NCBI GenBank assembly: GCA_030141605.1
Contig: JAQGDQ010000070.1
Span: 556,001 to 620,000, forward strand
DNA length: 64,000 nucleotides
Direction: 5' to 3'
Source: Tubiluchus corallicola
Lineage: Eukaryota > Priapulida > Priapulimorpha > Priapulimorphida > Tubiluchidae
Shown here: one piece after another, positions 1 through 29,737 of the stretch
Position numbering within the stretch: the stretch's first letter is position 1
Layout: every line of letters begins with the position of its first letter
Translations under genes and position numbers: made by a program
Notes under the pieces: generated by a model
The model's database searches: none
The model's input: only the letters and a program-made list of their open reading frames with translations
What the model was told of the DNA's origin: nothing

Positions 1-406
1 GCTCACGCCTCACACTTCAAGCTTCACGACTCACGCGTGAAGCTAGAAGTGAACATGTTCACTTTTTCGAGACGTGAGTCCGGGGGCAGACTGGATATCA
101 GAGCGTTTTTTGACTGCTCATGGTCCTGAGGACTATTCATTTCACGATCAGAGTTAGAACGGGACATTGTGACCTAAACCTTTTCAAATTTTTCACTTTC
201 GTTTTTCGGTTTTTGTTTTTATTATATGGTCATGTCAGTATATCTGAAAAACATAAAATAATTAAATTTTACCCTTCAAAAACATTTTGGAATTTTTGTG
301 TGGCCTTTCTTTTTTTTATCGGGGGGGGGTGTTTAGATCTACTTTTTTATGTGGTCATGTCAGTGCATGCTTATCTGACAAACATACTTTGACTAGTAAT
401 TACCAC

Positions 407-705
407 CTGAGAGTTATGATGAGCTTTTGTTCTGCTTCGATTGGCCTCCTCCAATTTGAATGGTATGGCTTCAGATGTCCTAGCACGAGGGACTTTAATG
501 TACTGTAAGTCTTGTACGACATCCTTGTATAATTATGAAATAGTTCTTCATCAGGATTGTCCACGAGGTGTTGAAATGTCCGCTGAAATTCTCCTCTGGA
601 TTCTCTGAGCAAAAAATGCTCCCGGCACCATATTCTCCGTCTCTTTCGCTTCCTTCTTCTGAGACACAACAAAATCAAGAAATCTTCCTCGTCAGATGAT
701 TCCAT
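407..705 (-). pseudogene. Harbinger transposase, first exon only
   Basis: Read on the minus strand from an ATG at 705, this frame gives an acidic start (MESSDEEDF), a basic RRRKRKRRR block and then a segment of the kind found in Harbinger/ALP1-like nucleases: RGEFQRTFQHL, a DPD/NPDEE-type acidic turn, FHNYTRMSYKTY, and RPIEAEQKLIITLR. Members of that family usually continue with a LAT(G) motif and then the DDE nuclease core. Here the frame meets a good donor (AG|GTGGTA) right after TLR, and no catalytic exon follows inside the window. It is therefore the N-terminal exon of a transposase or its domesticated relative, with no catalytic residues visible. The family is inferred from motif resemblance only. 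Confidence 0.6.
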
Positions 706-771
706 TTTGAATGCGCAACGCAGACTCGTGTGTGAAGCGTGAGAGCATGAGCCCCTATGGCCCAGTGGGCC

Positions 772-824
772 GTGAAGCATGAAGCATGAAGTATGAAGTA
801 TGAAGCGTGAGGCATGAAGCATGA
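772..824 (+). repeat. 7-bp tandem array (TGAAGCA)n
   Basis: Seven-base units TGAAGCA, TGAAGTA, TGAAGCG and TGAGGCA follow one another without gaps. The same unit occurs in reverse orientation at about 1-43, so this is probably a subterminal array of the transposon remnant, not a free microsatellite. Confidence 0.8.
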
Positions 825-895
825 GTTTCTATGGCCTGGCAGCCTAATAAGCTGAATTCTATCTCTTATAGGTGAATAACAGCTGTAACATCATC

Positions 896-18363
<17,468 letters not shown>

Positions 18364-18750
18364 CAACTCCTTCAAATGTCTTCCCTTCTGCACAATTTCT
18401 GTTGGATGTTATAAATGGCATTCAAACTAATTTTGAATAGTCAAACCAGAACTTAAAAAACCCATAGTGTGTTTTGCACACAGCACAGATACAACAGCTT
18501 CAGATTCAAGTATGCTGCACTGTGACTGTGGAGAAGAACATCTGAAGTCGTCGATGAAGCATGTGACTGCACTAACTACTGTGCATTAAATAACATAATA
18601 CATTATGGAGTGAGCAAGCCTTAACAATATATTTGATAATGTATTTTTATGTAGTTGTTCCTTTTTGTAGTTTGCTCATGTTGTTTACCGTCTACTTGTG
18701 TCTATCTTTCTGTCACAATGTTTCTGAATAAAATATAAACTAAATTTATC
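18364..18750 (+). other. SLC4A11 3' UTR
   Basis: Non-coding sequence after the TAG stop. The first good poly(A) signal, AATAAA at 18727-18732, is followed by TA-rich then T/G-rich sequence, giving a 3' UTR of about 390 bases. Confidence 0.7.
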
Positions 18751-19022
18751 TAAGTAACAATGTGACTTTTAAATGGCTAACCAGAAGTAACTGATCTGAA
18801 CTGCTACATGGTGCGATACGGCCGAGTGCTAAATGCATAACTACATCCTAAAATTACTACAACCAACATTGAAACTAATTAACACAATTATCAAGTCTCA
18901 ATAATATATTTCATTGTTCACTGACAACGTTAACTTCATCCTTAAGTTGTTATGACTCTGCAGACAGCCTAAAAATATTATTTTAAAGAAGGAACAAGTG
19001 TTCAGTGTAACATCAAACGAGA
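18751..19022. other. Convergent intergenic spacer
   Basis: Between the SLC4A11 poly(A) signal and the most distal minus-strand AATAAA I see no gene, repeat or structured element. Confidence 0.5.
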
Positions 19023-21496
19023 TTTATTCTATCATTTGTAGTTGCTGCACAGGATTATAGAGCAGACAACTTGCTGTGCTCAAAAATCACAAAATTTGAC
19101 TTAAACTCGTACAAGTCTCAGACCTGCAGTGGCACTGAAATGATGCAGTCCATGCAAAATTAAGTTTTCCGTACAAAAACCATGCCGTGAGTAAACTATA
19201 TTATTGGCTTAGTGAATCTAATTAAATTGCTTAAGAATAGTGTTTCCATCACGTCAAGCTTCAAAGTTCAAAACTGCAAGGGAGAAGACATGAAACATTC
19301 TGTTTTACTAGTAATAATGCAAGAAAACACAGCATCGTTAACAAACAAATAGAGTTACAAACACTTATTCCATAACATAACAAGATAACTTTCAAAATAT
19401 TCATGTACCCAAACTCGAGTAAATCTAATTTCACTACAAATGACAATCCACTGTCAATAATTTCATACTGAGGGCACCATTAATTGACAAGTGGCATAAA
19501 AAAAGTAGCTGCAGAATTACTTTTCAGCTTTTTTGTAGCCCCTTCAAGAATGTCGCCTTCAGTAATTATAAAATAATTGAAAATAAGTTGGTAAGTTCTG
19601 ACCACAGAAGACTTTATCATTACATAAATCATCTACAGTTGTACTGGTACATTTGTATGCACTGCCATGGAAACACAAGAACATAGCACATGCACATAAC
19701 ACACAGTGTTGTTGAGGCTTTTTGTTAATAATTATCATTCTAATATTCAACCTATGTAACACTCATAATGTCATAGTGTGTCAAAACAAAAGCATGAAAA
19801 CTGCTACTTTGATATTCATGCTAGTTTACTGCCATATCACAAGTATGGAATAACATTAAATATGCAAAAATAAAACAAATGAACATATATCAAAACTTGC
19901 ACAACTTAGTGAACTAGAAAATTATATGTGTCACATTGTCTACTCACTAAATGGCTGATTTAAACTAGGTAACATATTGAATGCACAGATAAAATTGTTG
20001 ATCATGGAGCAAATTCAACAACATCACATCTTTATCTTCAGTGCTAGTAAAAAAACAACATGCTCCCCGGTCTTACAAGCAACAACAGAGAATCTGACTA
20101 AAATCTGTGGCAGCTGATGATGGTGTACACACTAGCAAATAAACCTAACAATCAAAATTAACTAGATTCTGAAACCGGTACTTTTCGCGCGAAAAAAGCA
20201 GCTTCCAGCTCAACATGTTAACTATAAAACTCAGCTCATTGTTAACTTAAATAATGTTCTCCAACTTACAGAATCTCAGATTATCCATGGAACTAAGAGT
20301 GTACACATTCAAGTGGTTTTTGCACACACACACACAAGAAAGAAACATTTCATCCACTTTACACATTCTATTTTGAGCTGTTTAATATTTATTCCACTTA
20401 CCACCAAGCATAATACTAGCATGTCCAAACCTAGCACATGGTTTGTACAAACCACATGAATACATCAGAGTAACTTTATGCTATTCTACAAACAGTACAT
20501 AACTAATAGATAAATTAAATGTTAACTGCGAAACAGGGTTCAGGTCCAACCAGCAGCAACAAACAGACATTAAGCATACCTGATATTACAGAAATGGTAG
20601 GCAGTTAGCAAAAGGAGATAACTTAAGCATCAGCTCACTTTTTACAGCAGTGTCTGTAGTAACAACTAATGCAAATTAAATATTTGTTGTAACAGATGAC
20701 ACAAACAAAACCACAACATTTCAGACCTTTTAGTCATATCTCTGTATTAAAACTCAGCAGAATTAAAATAGGTAAAAAAAAGAAAAGTATTTCAATGAAA
20801 CGCAAGAACACTTCTCTATATACTGCAGTGTCATTTCAAAAAGCTTTACAAGACAAGATTTCGGACAATTTCGAGCACATACCGCAATGGGTGCCGTTAT
20901 GCTTAAAAGGCATATTTCACATTATTGTCTTTATAACAACTAGTAACTAAATAAAACATATAATTATAGAGGTTTCGTTTCTACAATCTGGTAGCACTTC
21001 ACACCTAAGCAAGCAGTATAAGACTAAATAGTGTAAATCCAACAGCTAATTTGAAATTTTCGTTACTGACCAAGAAGTCTGCAATATCTGGACTTAAAAA
21101 ATGCAGTAAATGTGTCAACTGTCATCTCTTAAATTAGCTGATGTTTTCTCCACGGAATGCTAGAAATTCACGAGTTACAATATTTAAGCTACTGTATATG
21201 TGGAAGCGTCGTGAAATCATAACTAAACGGAGCATGTTAATATTCATTACTTACAGTAAAACTCATAATTTTCAAGGTCTGCCGTCGTTTCGGCAGCGAA
21301 AAACTGCATGCAATGTTACCAGTTATTATAGCAATAACAACAACAAGAACCTTATCATGATTACAATGCAATTTTGAGGACTATTATAAACAAAAACGTT
21401 TAATATAATACAGAAAAGTGAGAATGTCTCACACATTGTGACAGTCTCTTACAGCGCTAACTCTGCTGATATTGCGTGCAACTCCATCTTGGTAGC
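19023..21496 (-). other. Likely 3' UTR of the SERBP1/HABP4 gene
   Basis: Downstream of the minus-strand stop at 21497 there is no further coding signal. Minus-strand AATAAA words occur at 20388-20393 and 19023-19028, so the 3' UTR may be about 1.1 or 2.5 kb. Long 3' UTRs are usual for vertebrate SERBP1. The boundaries are inferred, and open frames on either strand here show no family similarity. Confidence 0.45.
20182..20195. promoter_or_regulatory. Perfect palindrome TTTTCGCGCGAAAA
   Basis: A 14-base perfect palindrome made of two overlapping TTTCGCGC E2F-type sites, in AT-rich sequence with few CpG. It lies in the presumed 3' UTR of the SERBP1/HABP4 gene, far from any identified start, so a regulatory role is only a guess. 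Confidence 0.4.
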
Positions 21497-24400
21497 CTAC
21501 TTACCCAAGGTAGGGAAATCATTTTCATCGTCAACCTTGTACACTGGTCTATTATCGTGCTGCCGTCCGCGACCGCCACGAGGTCCACCACGTCCACGGG
21601 GGAATCCGCCACGTCCACCACGTGGACCCCCACGTGCTCCTCTGCCTCCGCGACGTACGGGATCATTAAATTGGATATCAATGTCTATGGTCTGTTTCTG
21701 TCTTCCATGGCGATACTCATCTTCATCGGACTAAAAGAAAAAGGGTTTGATATATTAAATCAAAGAATTCTCAAATGAACAGCATCATAAATATGTATCA
21801 GGTGCTGCAAAAATGTGGAAGTTTTGATCACGACATTATAAGAAAATAATGGAATCACTTGAAAATTACCACACTGATGTTACAAACGTTTATGTATAAA
21901 CACCAAAATTCTAGAAGATACAGAAGTCGTAAAACAATAAGTCAAAAAATAAATGCCGGAATAAATTTTGTCATTATTAAAATTTATTACAAGTGCTCTA
22001 TGTGTCCACCATTTTCACTGCAAACTAAGCTGACACAGTTCAATCTTTCTTTAAGATGCATTTGGTCCCAATGCTGCCACTAAATCAAATGCCTCTGCCC
22101 GGTGGCCATTCTACACTTCTCTGGAAATTCTACATACTGTAGTCATAGGAGAAAGTTCCATTTTTCTTGGAATATTTTTATCAGTACTTTATTTTTTGTG
22201 GTGAAGACCATGTATTGAAAATGCATTAAATACCAAAACTTAGCCATTTTTCAATTGATGATTAGCTGGCATTGTTCCGATATTTAAGTTTTTAACAGAA
22301 CAGAAGTTTTTCAACCATAACTTAAAAATTACTAAAGGTGTAAACTTATAACTTTTATAGCGAAAAGCTAATATATTATGGTATCATGATGTGAAATTTT
22401 AACTTTGTGCAGAGCACTTGCTTTAATGTTATTGCATTTTAAACTTTAGCATACTTTTTCTGTGCCACCAGGTATAAAAGCAGTCTATTTTTGAGATAAC
22501 ATTACTGACTCTTTGTAACTTGTCCTGTACAAGCAGATAACTGCCGACCAGGTACAAGTGACGGTAACATTTTACCCACCTCTTCCTCACTGTGTTCTCC
22601 GTTATGAAGGTCCTCTTTTGGCTTTTTCAACACGTACGTTTCTTTCCATTGCTGTCCGTCGACTCCTTCTCCCGGTTTGCGGATGTTGAATGCTGCCCGA
22701 AATCTCTGCTGCTTCTGCATTTCCTTCCATTCATCTAGTGACATTTCCCTGACATCTGGTTCGGCTGGTTCCTCAACCGTTTCCTCGGCTGCTTCAGCGC
22801 TGTCCCTGCCGCAAACAAGACATATTTTATATAATCTTAGCTGTCAACTCACAGGTTCTGAATAATTATTAACATTCAGCTTAGTCTTATGCAAATTAGT
22901 GAAACAAAGACGTTTTTACCCGCTGTACATAAAGTTTTCCTATGTATCATCTTAGATTGTATCTAGCAACAAACTGCAACAAAAAGACTAACTTTGAGGT
23001 GTCAATATCCGGATGGGGAGGCTCGGAGGTAGGCGACGCCCACATATCTTCCGCGTCTGCCTCCACCGCATTAATCTGGTCCTCAATCTCGTCCTTATTG
23101 CTCCCCCAGTTATGTGATCCGGAGCCGTCACGCTTATCTATGCTCTTTACGCCGCTGCTGGAATAAGGAAAATGTGTTTCTTCAAATCACAACATGCATT
23201 TAGGGTTAGTAGAAAACCACACAACACACTTGTAAGTATCAGTGAACAATTTTCTCATTAGTTTGAAAATACCATATACACATTATGGATGCATCTAATC
23301 CAGTTTTGCTGGTTCAGGATCGGACTGGATGTAAGTGCAGGATCCAGATCCTGTACCGGATCTACAATTTAATATAACTGATAATTCAATTATTTAGCCT
23401 TTGTTCACGTGGTAGCATCGCCTGCTCGTTTTCACGGTCACTGAGTAATTTTAAGTAGGAACACTGCAAACGTTTCTTTAAGTTGATGTACTGTAACTTT
23501 GAACACTTAGTCTGCGCTTCAGTTCTTTATTAACATACATGCATACAGAAAGTAGGTGGCTGTAAATTTTGACATTTTTGTGGCAACAGCACAGCAATCT
23601 TTGCGCGCTATTAGCTGCGCACTAGGAACCACAGTGTGAAGATTGCTGGTATTGCACACACTACAAGCATGTCGATATGAAAACTAAGCTACATTTTCAT
23701 AAACTTCCACAAGATTTTAATAGATTCTTTAAAATTCTTTAAAAAATTAAGACTATTCAAGTAATTAAGCTGCCATTGATATACTTTTCCTGTCCACACT
23801 AATTTTTTTCACAATTGGTGTGCAATTGATACTTTTACACATAGAAAAATACAAATACAAACAATGCAACGAACATTTCTGCTGGACACGGAGCCATTAA
23901 ATTACTGGATCTCGAGATCCAGAACTGGATCGGATACATCCCTAATACACAGTCTATATACATTTAAGAATGAAGAAAAGTAATGCATGATTATTGACTC
24001 TTCAATAAAGCTTTGGATATACAGTAGTGAACCAGCATAAGGACAGTTCTGAAACATTTTTAGTCTACAAGTAAAACTCAACTTTTTACGTAAATCAACT
24101 TGTACTGAATTGCATAAGAAATGTGCAGCTTTTCTGGGTGTTTTTGAACAATACTTTGTCTTTCATTGCTCAAGACAATGCTCATCCATTTCTCCTAAAT
24201 TGGCATCTGAAGTTACGCTCCATTTCTAGTAATCAAATCTCTGAATGTTCAAATATTGAAAAATTCAAGTAAGTGAGGTTACACGATAAGAATAAATCCA
24301 AGAAAAAGCAAAACCACGATTCAATTATTTACACATTTCGATGTGGTGCAAAAAAAATAACCACCAAATGTTTCTAAACAAACACCTAAGCAAGCAAAAT

Positions 24401-27400
24401 TTTGCACTATCAGCAAAATTAAAAATTGCAAAAACTGCAACTGTGCATAAAATGTTGCCCACCACACCAAAGATACACAAGCACTGACAAAAGTATCAGA
24501 GAGTTTCCGCTACAATCACAGAAACGCTTTTTCACGATTGTGAGAGCAGAAGTGACATCACATGCTGACAGTACATTTTTTTATATTCTGCCTTGATACT
24601 TTTTGCATACTTTTGAGTTATATGTACCTTAGTTTGTGTGTGTTTTGTCTCGTCTTATATCTAAAGAATTTAAATCATCAAAATTCTTCAAAAATTCGTC
24701 CGTAGAATCAGACACTGTAGCGAAATGCGCTGCGCACAATTCTGACTGTGACTGTAATGATGTCATTTCAGATTTCACACTGTAGCGACAACTCTCTATT
24801 ATTACTCAGTTATTAACAATATGTCAGGAGGAACAACTCTCCTCAAGAGCTAATCAAATTTTCATAGCTAATGCATAAAAACTGGCTAGTCAATCATGCT
24901 GTTAGCTCTACATTTTATGATTCAAGAAATGCAAAACAAAATGTATAGCAACAACCATTTCAAACATATTACCCATATAGTGTACGGATATGTTATAGTG
25001 CATAATCATAACCAAAACACATTTGTGCACTAAATAAATAATTATCAAAGAATGGATATTTTGTAGACTTCATCAACTTACGTTTTGTCACTACCACTTT
25101 GCCGTTCGAATTCTCTTTTTCCTCGTCCGTCGTAAGATCCTCGGCCACGACCACGACCACCGCGGCCTCGTCCTCGTCCCCTGAATGGTCTAGATGTTTC
25201 GTCATTTCGTTCCGTACCTGGTACACTGCAAAGAAAGACTAGGATAAATGTTGGGTCGTAATTTTCAGTGAAAACTGGAAAAACGGCGTCCGAGAATTGC
25301 AGTTTACCCAATCAGTATAATTTTTTTTTCATTGTCAATGTCTGACTCCATAGTCTAACATGTACAATAAAACATCATCTTGGGAAATCATTAACGATCA
25401 TTTACAAGCAAAATGTGCCTTGCAGTTTACACATTAAACTGAGGTCATTTACCTGTTTGAACCTCTGGTTTTTACTGTGTTTACTGATTGTATCATGTAT
25501 TAAAATGTGTTTTTATATGTACTTATTTTAGTACAAATAAACATTTATTATTTGATTACAGGTATATAAACTCAGCATAGCACATTCAACTACTGAGACT
25601 ATCACATATAACTTCCAAACTATATGCAATAATTTCCGGCAGGGTTTATTCCTAGCAGACAAGAATTGAAAAGAAAAGCCTAGCTAAAGTACCACACAGT
25701 GGTGTGATACCGGTTTCATTTTCAAATTTGTTAATCGGATAAGAAATTGATTCGATAATCTATCATAATCTTTCTTCAGGCGTAAAAAAATTGGTAAATT
25801 CCAAACGTCTAACAAAAAACCTAATCCTTTAAGTGCAACAGGTTTGTTATCTTAACCATTGTTGTTTTAATAACAATACTGGTAGAAAAAGTAAAAAGTA
25901 AAGAAGAAGTTTATAATGAATTTATTTTATTACTTAGGAGTTTACAAAACAACCCAACAAAACAGTCGTTGGTGATTGCATGCTTATACAAACTTATTAT
26001 TATTTACAAAAAACATGTCCTTGTGCTTATGAGAAATTTGTCTCTAAGCAGAGCTGCCAAGGTGATAAGTTAAGCAAAAGTAATGAGCTATTCCTCGTTT
26101 CACTGCAATGATAGCTATGTTTATTGTATTTTTGAGTTTTTTTCCGAAAAATAAGTACTGGTAATACAATGGATTTGCATCAAGAGCTGAAAAAATAATC
26201 GATGATCAGAAATAATGTCTAAATCGATTGTAATCGATTAAATCCATTAATCGGTCCCATTACTAAGCAAATGAAAAAAAACTCACCAGATTTGACTATT
26301 GCTCGATATCAATACAATATTGACATTTTACCTGAATTCTCCAGTGGGTGGAAAGGGTCGTTCCTTGTCGATATCCCGGCTAGTTTTATCATCTTCTCGG
26401 TTCCGTCGATTCCGCCTCTCCTCTGGCGCCAAGTTGTCTATCTGGCTTCCTCCGAATTTCACGTTCCGATCCTGTTTTTGACTCCGGTTCGGCTTCTGGC
26501 TTTCTTTTGGACTTTCTGAATAAAAAACGTTGATTATCATCTAACTGCTGGAAGTGCTTCTAAGCTCACTTTTGTGTCCCTATTCACATAAATTACTGAT
26601 TTTTTTTAAACGGATTTCACTAATAAAACATGTGTAATGGTGATACACGGGATGCCCTTTATACACACTTACATACGCCCTTTAACTTTAATTTTTAAGT
26701 AGTATGTGTAATTTTACATTTTAGTTTGCGTTTTCTATTATATCTCTTTTAAACTAAGTAGCTTCAGTAAATTTGTTCACATTTTTTCTCATTATGTCAT
26801 AACGACGGTTGAATAACAGAGCTAAGGTATCAACATACAAAACTTAAAGGAAAACCAGACGATTGTGTGAACTTTAGTTCAGAATAAAGAATGCTCTAAA
26901 ATATTGAGAACTACAATAACGTTTTTTAAATCAAAGCTTAGATTAAATAATAATTACCTCGGATACTCAAATTTTGTTAAACTTTCAAAGCTACACGCGG
27001 CTCAGTGAATCTACTATCAGTGAATCTACTAATTGATTGGCAAAAGCGCCTTTTTGTCACATGCGCGTGGCCGACAAATAGAAGGCGGTACCGTGATAAC
27101 CTTGATCATAAACTGCACTGTTAGTTTCCATCGTCATATGATGTAGTCCCCATTTTGGTGACAACACCCGTTTAAGCAGTAACACTTACGCAAACGTGCT
27201 TGCCGCACAGAGAAGGTGCCTACTATTGCACAAACTGTGGTTAGTTTCTGACATAAGCAATAGCTGCGTTCGGTTGCCATTAAATTAAGTTTCTAAGCTA
27301 ATTATTGAAATATAAGAAACAATTGCTAATTTTTATAGGCAAGAAAATGTAGATTTTGGACAGTAAATCAAAATAAGACTGAATCTAAACAATCGCATGG

Positions 27401-29737
27401 TTTTCCTTTAAAACACCAACATCCTTGTTGCTGCTCTGTTCACCATAAATGTACTTTTCCCATGGTTTTGTCATTTACAAACATTAAATTCTGCCATTTT
27501 AATAGGCACTACTGTACAAGCTTCAATTGCTGAAGAAACATTTTAACTCCATCCTGTACATAAACTAGGTGGCTTACATATCACGCACTGCACCTCAACA
27601 TGTGGCTTAAAGTTTACGGCTAATTATAGATTTATTGAGATGGTTGGCAGAACTGTTACACTCAGTGCTGAACTAAGCTAGAGAACACATTGATCAGGTC
27701 AAAAACCTCAGCAGCAGCAAGCAGGACGCTGTGGCTTCAACGCTTGTTTTCATTGTAAAAATCTGTGCTAGAACACACTTTACAACCCATGGACCTCACA
27801 ATACTCTAAGCAGTGATTTGTAAAATAAGACTGTTCAAAAGCTATTATCACTGCAACCAATTAAAAAAATGATAACCCCAACTTAAACAACAAAATGAAG
27901 CAATAAAGTGAAAAAAGGAATATGCCTGCATGATGTAGTTCCAAAACTGTATATGTTGTGATAATTAATGTATTCTGAGCACGACGTTTGAATTGGTCAG
28001 TCTCTAATACTCTCTATCCATACATATGCATGTGGCTTGTTCAAGGAAAATATGTGTACAACAACCACCCGAATTTGAACTGATGCCTCTAATAATAATA
28101 AAAACAGTCGCCACAGTCAAAGTAAACAACCCTAACTTTATGAAATGCTTTGCCAAAAAGTAATTTAGTGAAATTATTATAATCATTAGGGTCTATGTAA
28201 TATCCAGGTCCTTAAGAGCAGGATTAGATCCTGTGTGTGTCACAGAGCAAAACTACAGCTACATTACCACCGCATTACTACCAAAGATGGTAATTTAAAA
28301 CTTTCTACAAGTTATCAGGAAATATTTGTGCCCCAGGTATATGCAAAAAGATGATGGTACAGATCATTTGTTGAACTACAATAAGAACGGGAACGTGATA
28401 GAGGTGAATCCAGTGATAAAAAAATTAACGAGTGTAAGGAAACGACGAAAGCCAGAAACAATGAGTGAATGTATAATTCTGATGGTCTGTTCTGCTGCCT
28501 TGTAATCTTGTCCCGGAAGTTTGGCCAATTGAAAATTTGATAGAACCTTGGATTTGGCCATTAATCACAAAGTTTTACAATGTACAGACATTCACCTTTT
28601 AAATAATCAGCTACGACCCACTAATTGTTAAGAAATCAAAATGTGAGTATTTGCGTGTCTCAGGAAAAAAGTAGGACTTTAAATAGGAACAATACCATAA
28701 AAAACAGACATTAGGCAATAAAAATCCAATTTATCATAGGCCTACTCAATGAAAAACTGATATCTAATTATGTGTATCCAGTGCCACTAAGACTCTTTAC
28801 ACCTTGTATACAAATCAAAATCTATGTATGCAGCATTTACGAAAACATATAAAAGGGAATTTATAAATGTGTTTGGTCCTCCATCTGGAGTTGCAGTGCG
28901 GGCAACAGAGTCCTATAATTAGACTTCCCAAAACAGTTGTAAACTTTTTTTAAACAATGTCAGTATGTAACATTTAGGGCTGTTTTCCTATAAACTTGGA
29001 TGAGTGCTTCAAAAACTTTTTACAAATCACCATAATTCGAGGATACACTATTGTATCTCTATCGTGGCATAATAACTGCTGTTTTATAAAACGTTCAAGG
29101 GAAAAATCCACTGCATGAGTCTAAATACTAATTTCCGTAGGTTATATCTATGTACATTTACTGGCACATGAAAACCCAGTTGCCCTACACAATCTCTAAC
29201 TCCCGATATCAAGCGAATTATAGTAAATCTAAATGCATTATATGAAAACCATGTGTCGTTCTGTTGTGAAACAATGCCCAGAATTTTTACTAATTGCTTA
29301 TTTGGTACACTCTGGCATTAATTCATCTTCGTACAGTGATACATTTAGAGGCAGCACTGAGCAACGTCGAACACTTAATACTGCTGTGACAAAGCAAATA
29401 ATCACGTGTACAGCATGGAGCTTCACAAATCAAACGAACGAATCTACGGTGCACTACCTCCAGCTTTATTCGACGGTGCTTCTATAAGTTTCGCCTGTGA
29501 CGGTTTATTTTCAGTGGCATTGTCCAATATCGTATTTTTCGTCGGTTTTCCTTTGGCAAGTTTTCCTGATTTATCAGCCTCACGTGCTGCACTTTTATTG
29601 TGTTTTTGTCCTTTCTTTTCTTCAGCTTTTTTCTTAGCTAGTTCTTCTTGTGCACGCAATATATCGATCGGATCAGCGTCCTCGTCTAAAAACAAATCAT
29701 ATCGATTGTTGGTTTTTATCCCGTACACATTCTCCAT
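21497..29737 (-). CDS. SERBP1: SERBP1/HABP4-like mRNA- and ribosome-binding protein
   Basis: RNA-binding protein of the SERBP1/HABP4/Stm1 family, which binds mRNA 3' UTRs and occupies the mRNA channel of inactive 80S ribosomes. Minus-strand coding exons: 29737-29458, 26515-26332, 25225-25082, 23157-22993, 22805-22580, 21730-21497. They join to 410 residues, close to human SERBP1 (about 408). Exon 1 has the IHABP4 N-terminal motif (YGIKTNNRYDLFLDEDADP). Exon 3 has an RGG box followed by GRGKREFERQSGSD. Exon 4 has the family motif DKRDGSGSHNWG. Exon 5 has MSLDEWKEMQ and FNIRKPGEGVDGQQWK. Exon 6 has a second RGG-rich stretch and ends in ENDFPTLGK. No in-frame ATG lies upstream of the chosen start. 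Vertebrates have two paralogues, SERBP1 and HABP4. This looks like their single pre-duplication orthologue, so either symbol is defensible. Confidence 0.94.
21987..22140 (-). pseudogene. C-terminal relic of a DDE transposase
   Basis: On the minus strand the broken frames read VEFPEKCRMATGQRH, then WDQMHLKERLNCVSLVC and SENGGHIEHL before a stop. A C-terminal NGGHxEHL ending is common in mariner-like and related transposases. Internal stops and frame breaks show it is dead. It lies in the last SERBP1/HABP4 intron, in the same orientation as the gene. Confidence 0.6.
23284..23944. mobile_element. Non-autonomous hAT-like element with 8-bp TSD
   Basis: The left end, TATGGATGCATCTAATCCAG, matches the reverse complement of the right end, TAGGGATGTATCCGATCCAG, at most positions. 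The flanks are ATACACAT (23276-23283) and ATACACAG (23945-23952), an 8-bp duplication with one mismatch. Subterminal GGATC/GATCC words recur at both ends. The 661-bp interior shows no open frame of note. It lies in the intron between SERBP1/HABP4 exons 3 and 4. Confidence 0.78.
26848..27407. mobile_element. TTAA-flanked MITE-like element
   Basis: The left end AGGAAAACCAGACGATTG and the reverse-complemented right end AGGAAAACCATGCGATTG match at 16 of 18 bases. Both are flanked by TTAA (26844-26847 and 27408-27411). TTAA duplications are made by piggyBac- and Kolobok-type transposases. The 560-bp body has no coding capacity and includes a 15-bp tandem duplication (CAGTGAATCTACTAT-like) near 27003. 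It lies in SERBP1/HABP4 intron 1. Confidence 0.7.

Larger units (their letters stand above)
1..830 (-). mobile_element. Harbinger-type DNA transposon remnant
   Basis: This stretch carries one transposase exon on the minus strand between two arrays of a 7-bp repeat. The right array (772-824) is about seven copies of TGAAGCA-like units. The left edge (about 1-43) holds the same units in the opposite orientation, so the ends are inverted relative to each other. The interior at 120-400 is T-rich and I see no further transposase exon, so the element is either cut by the window edge or internally deleted. The PIF/Harbinger assignment rests on the protein fragment. Exact termini and target-site duplication are not defined. 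Confidence 0.6.

Noticed and set aside
22940-23160. Plus-strand open frames over SERBP1/HABP4 exons
   Set aside because: They are the complement of minus-strand exons that splice to a known protein.
25690-26265. Possible hAT element with CAGTGGTGTGATACCGG and TAGTAATGGGACCGA ends
   Set aside because: The ends match only loosely and the flanks show no 8-bp duplication.
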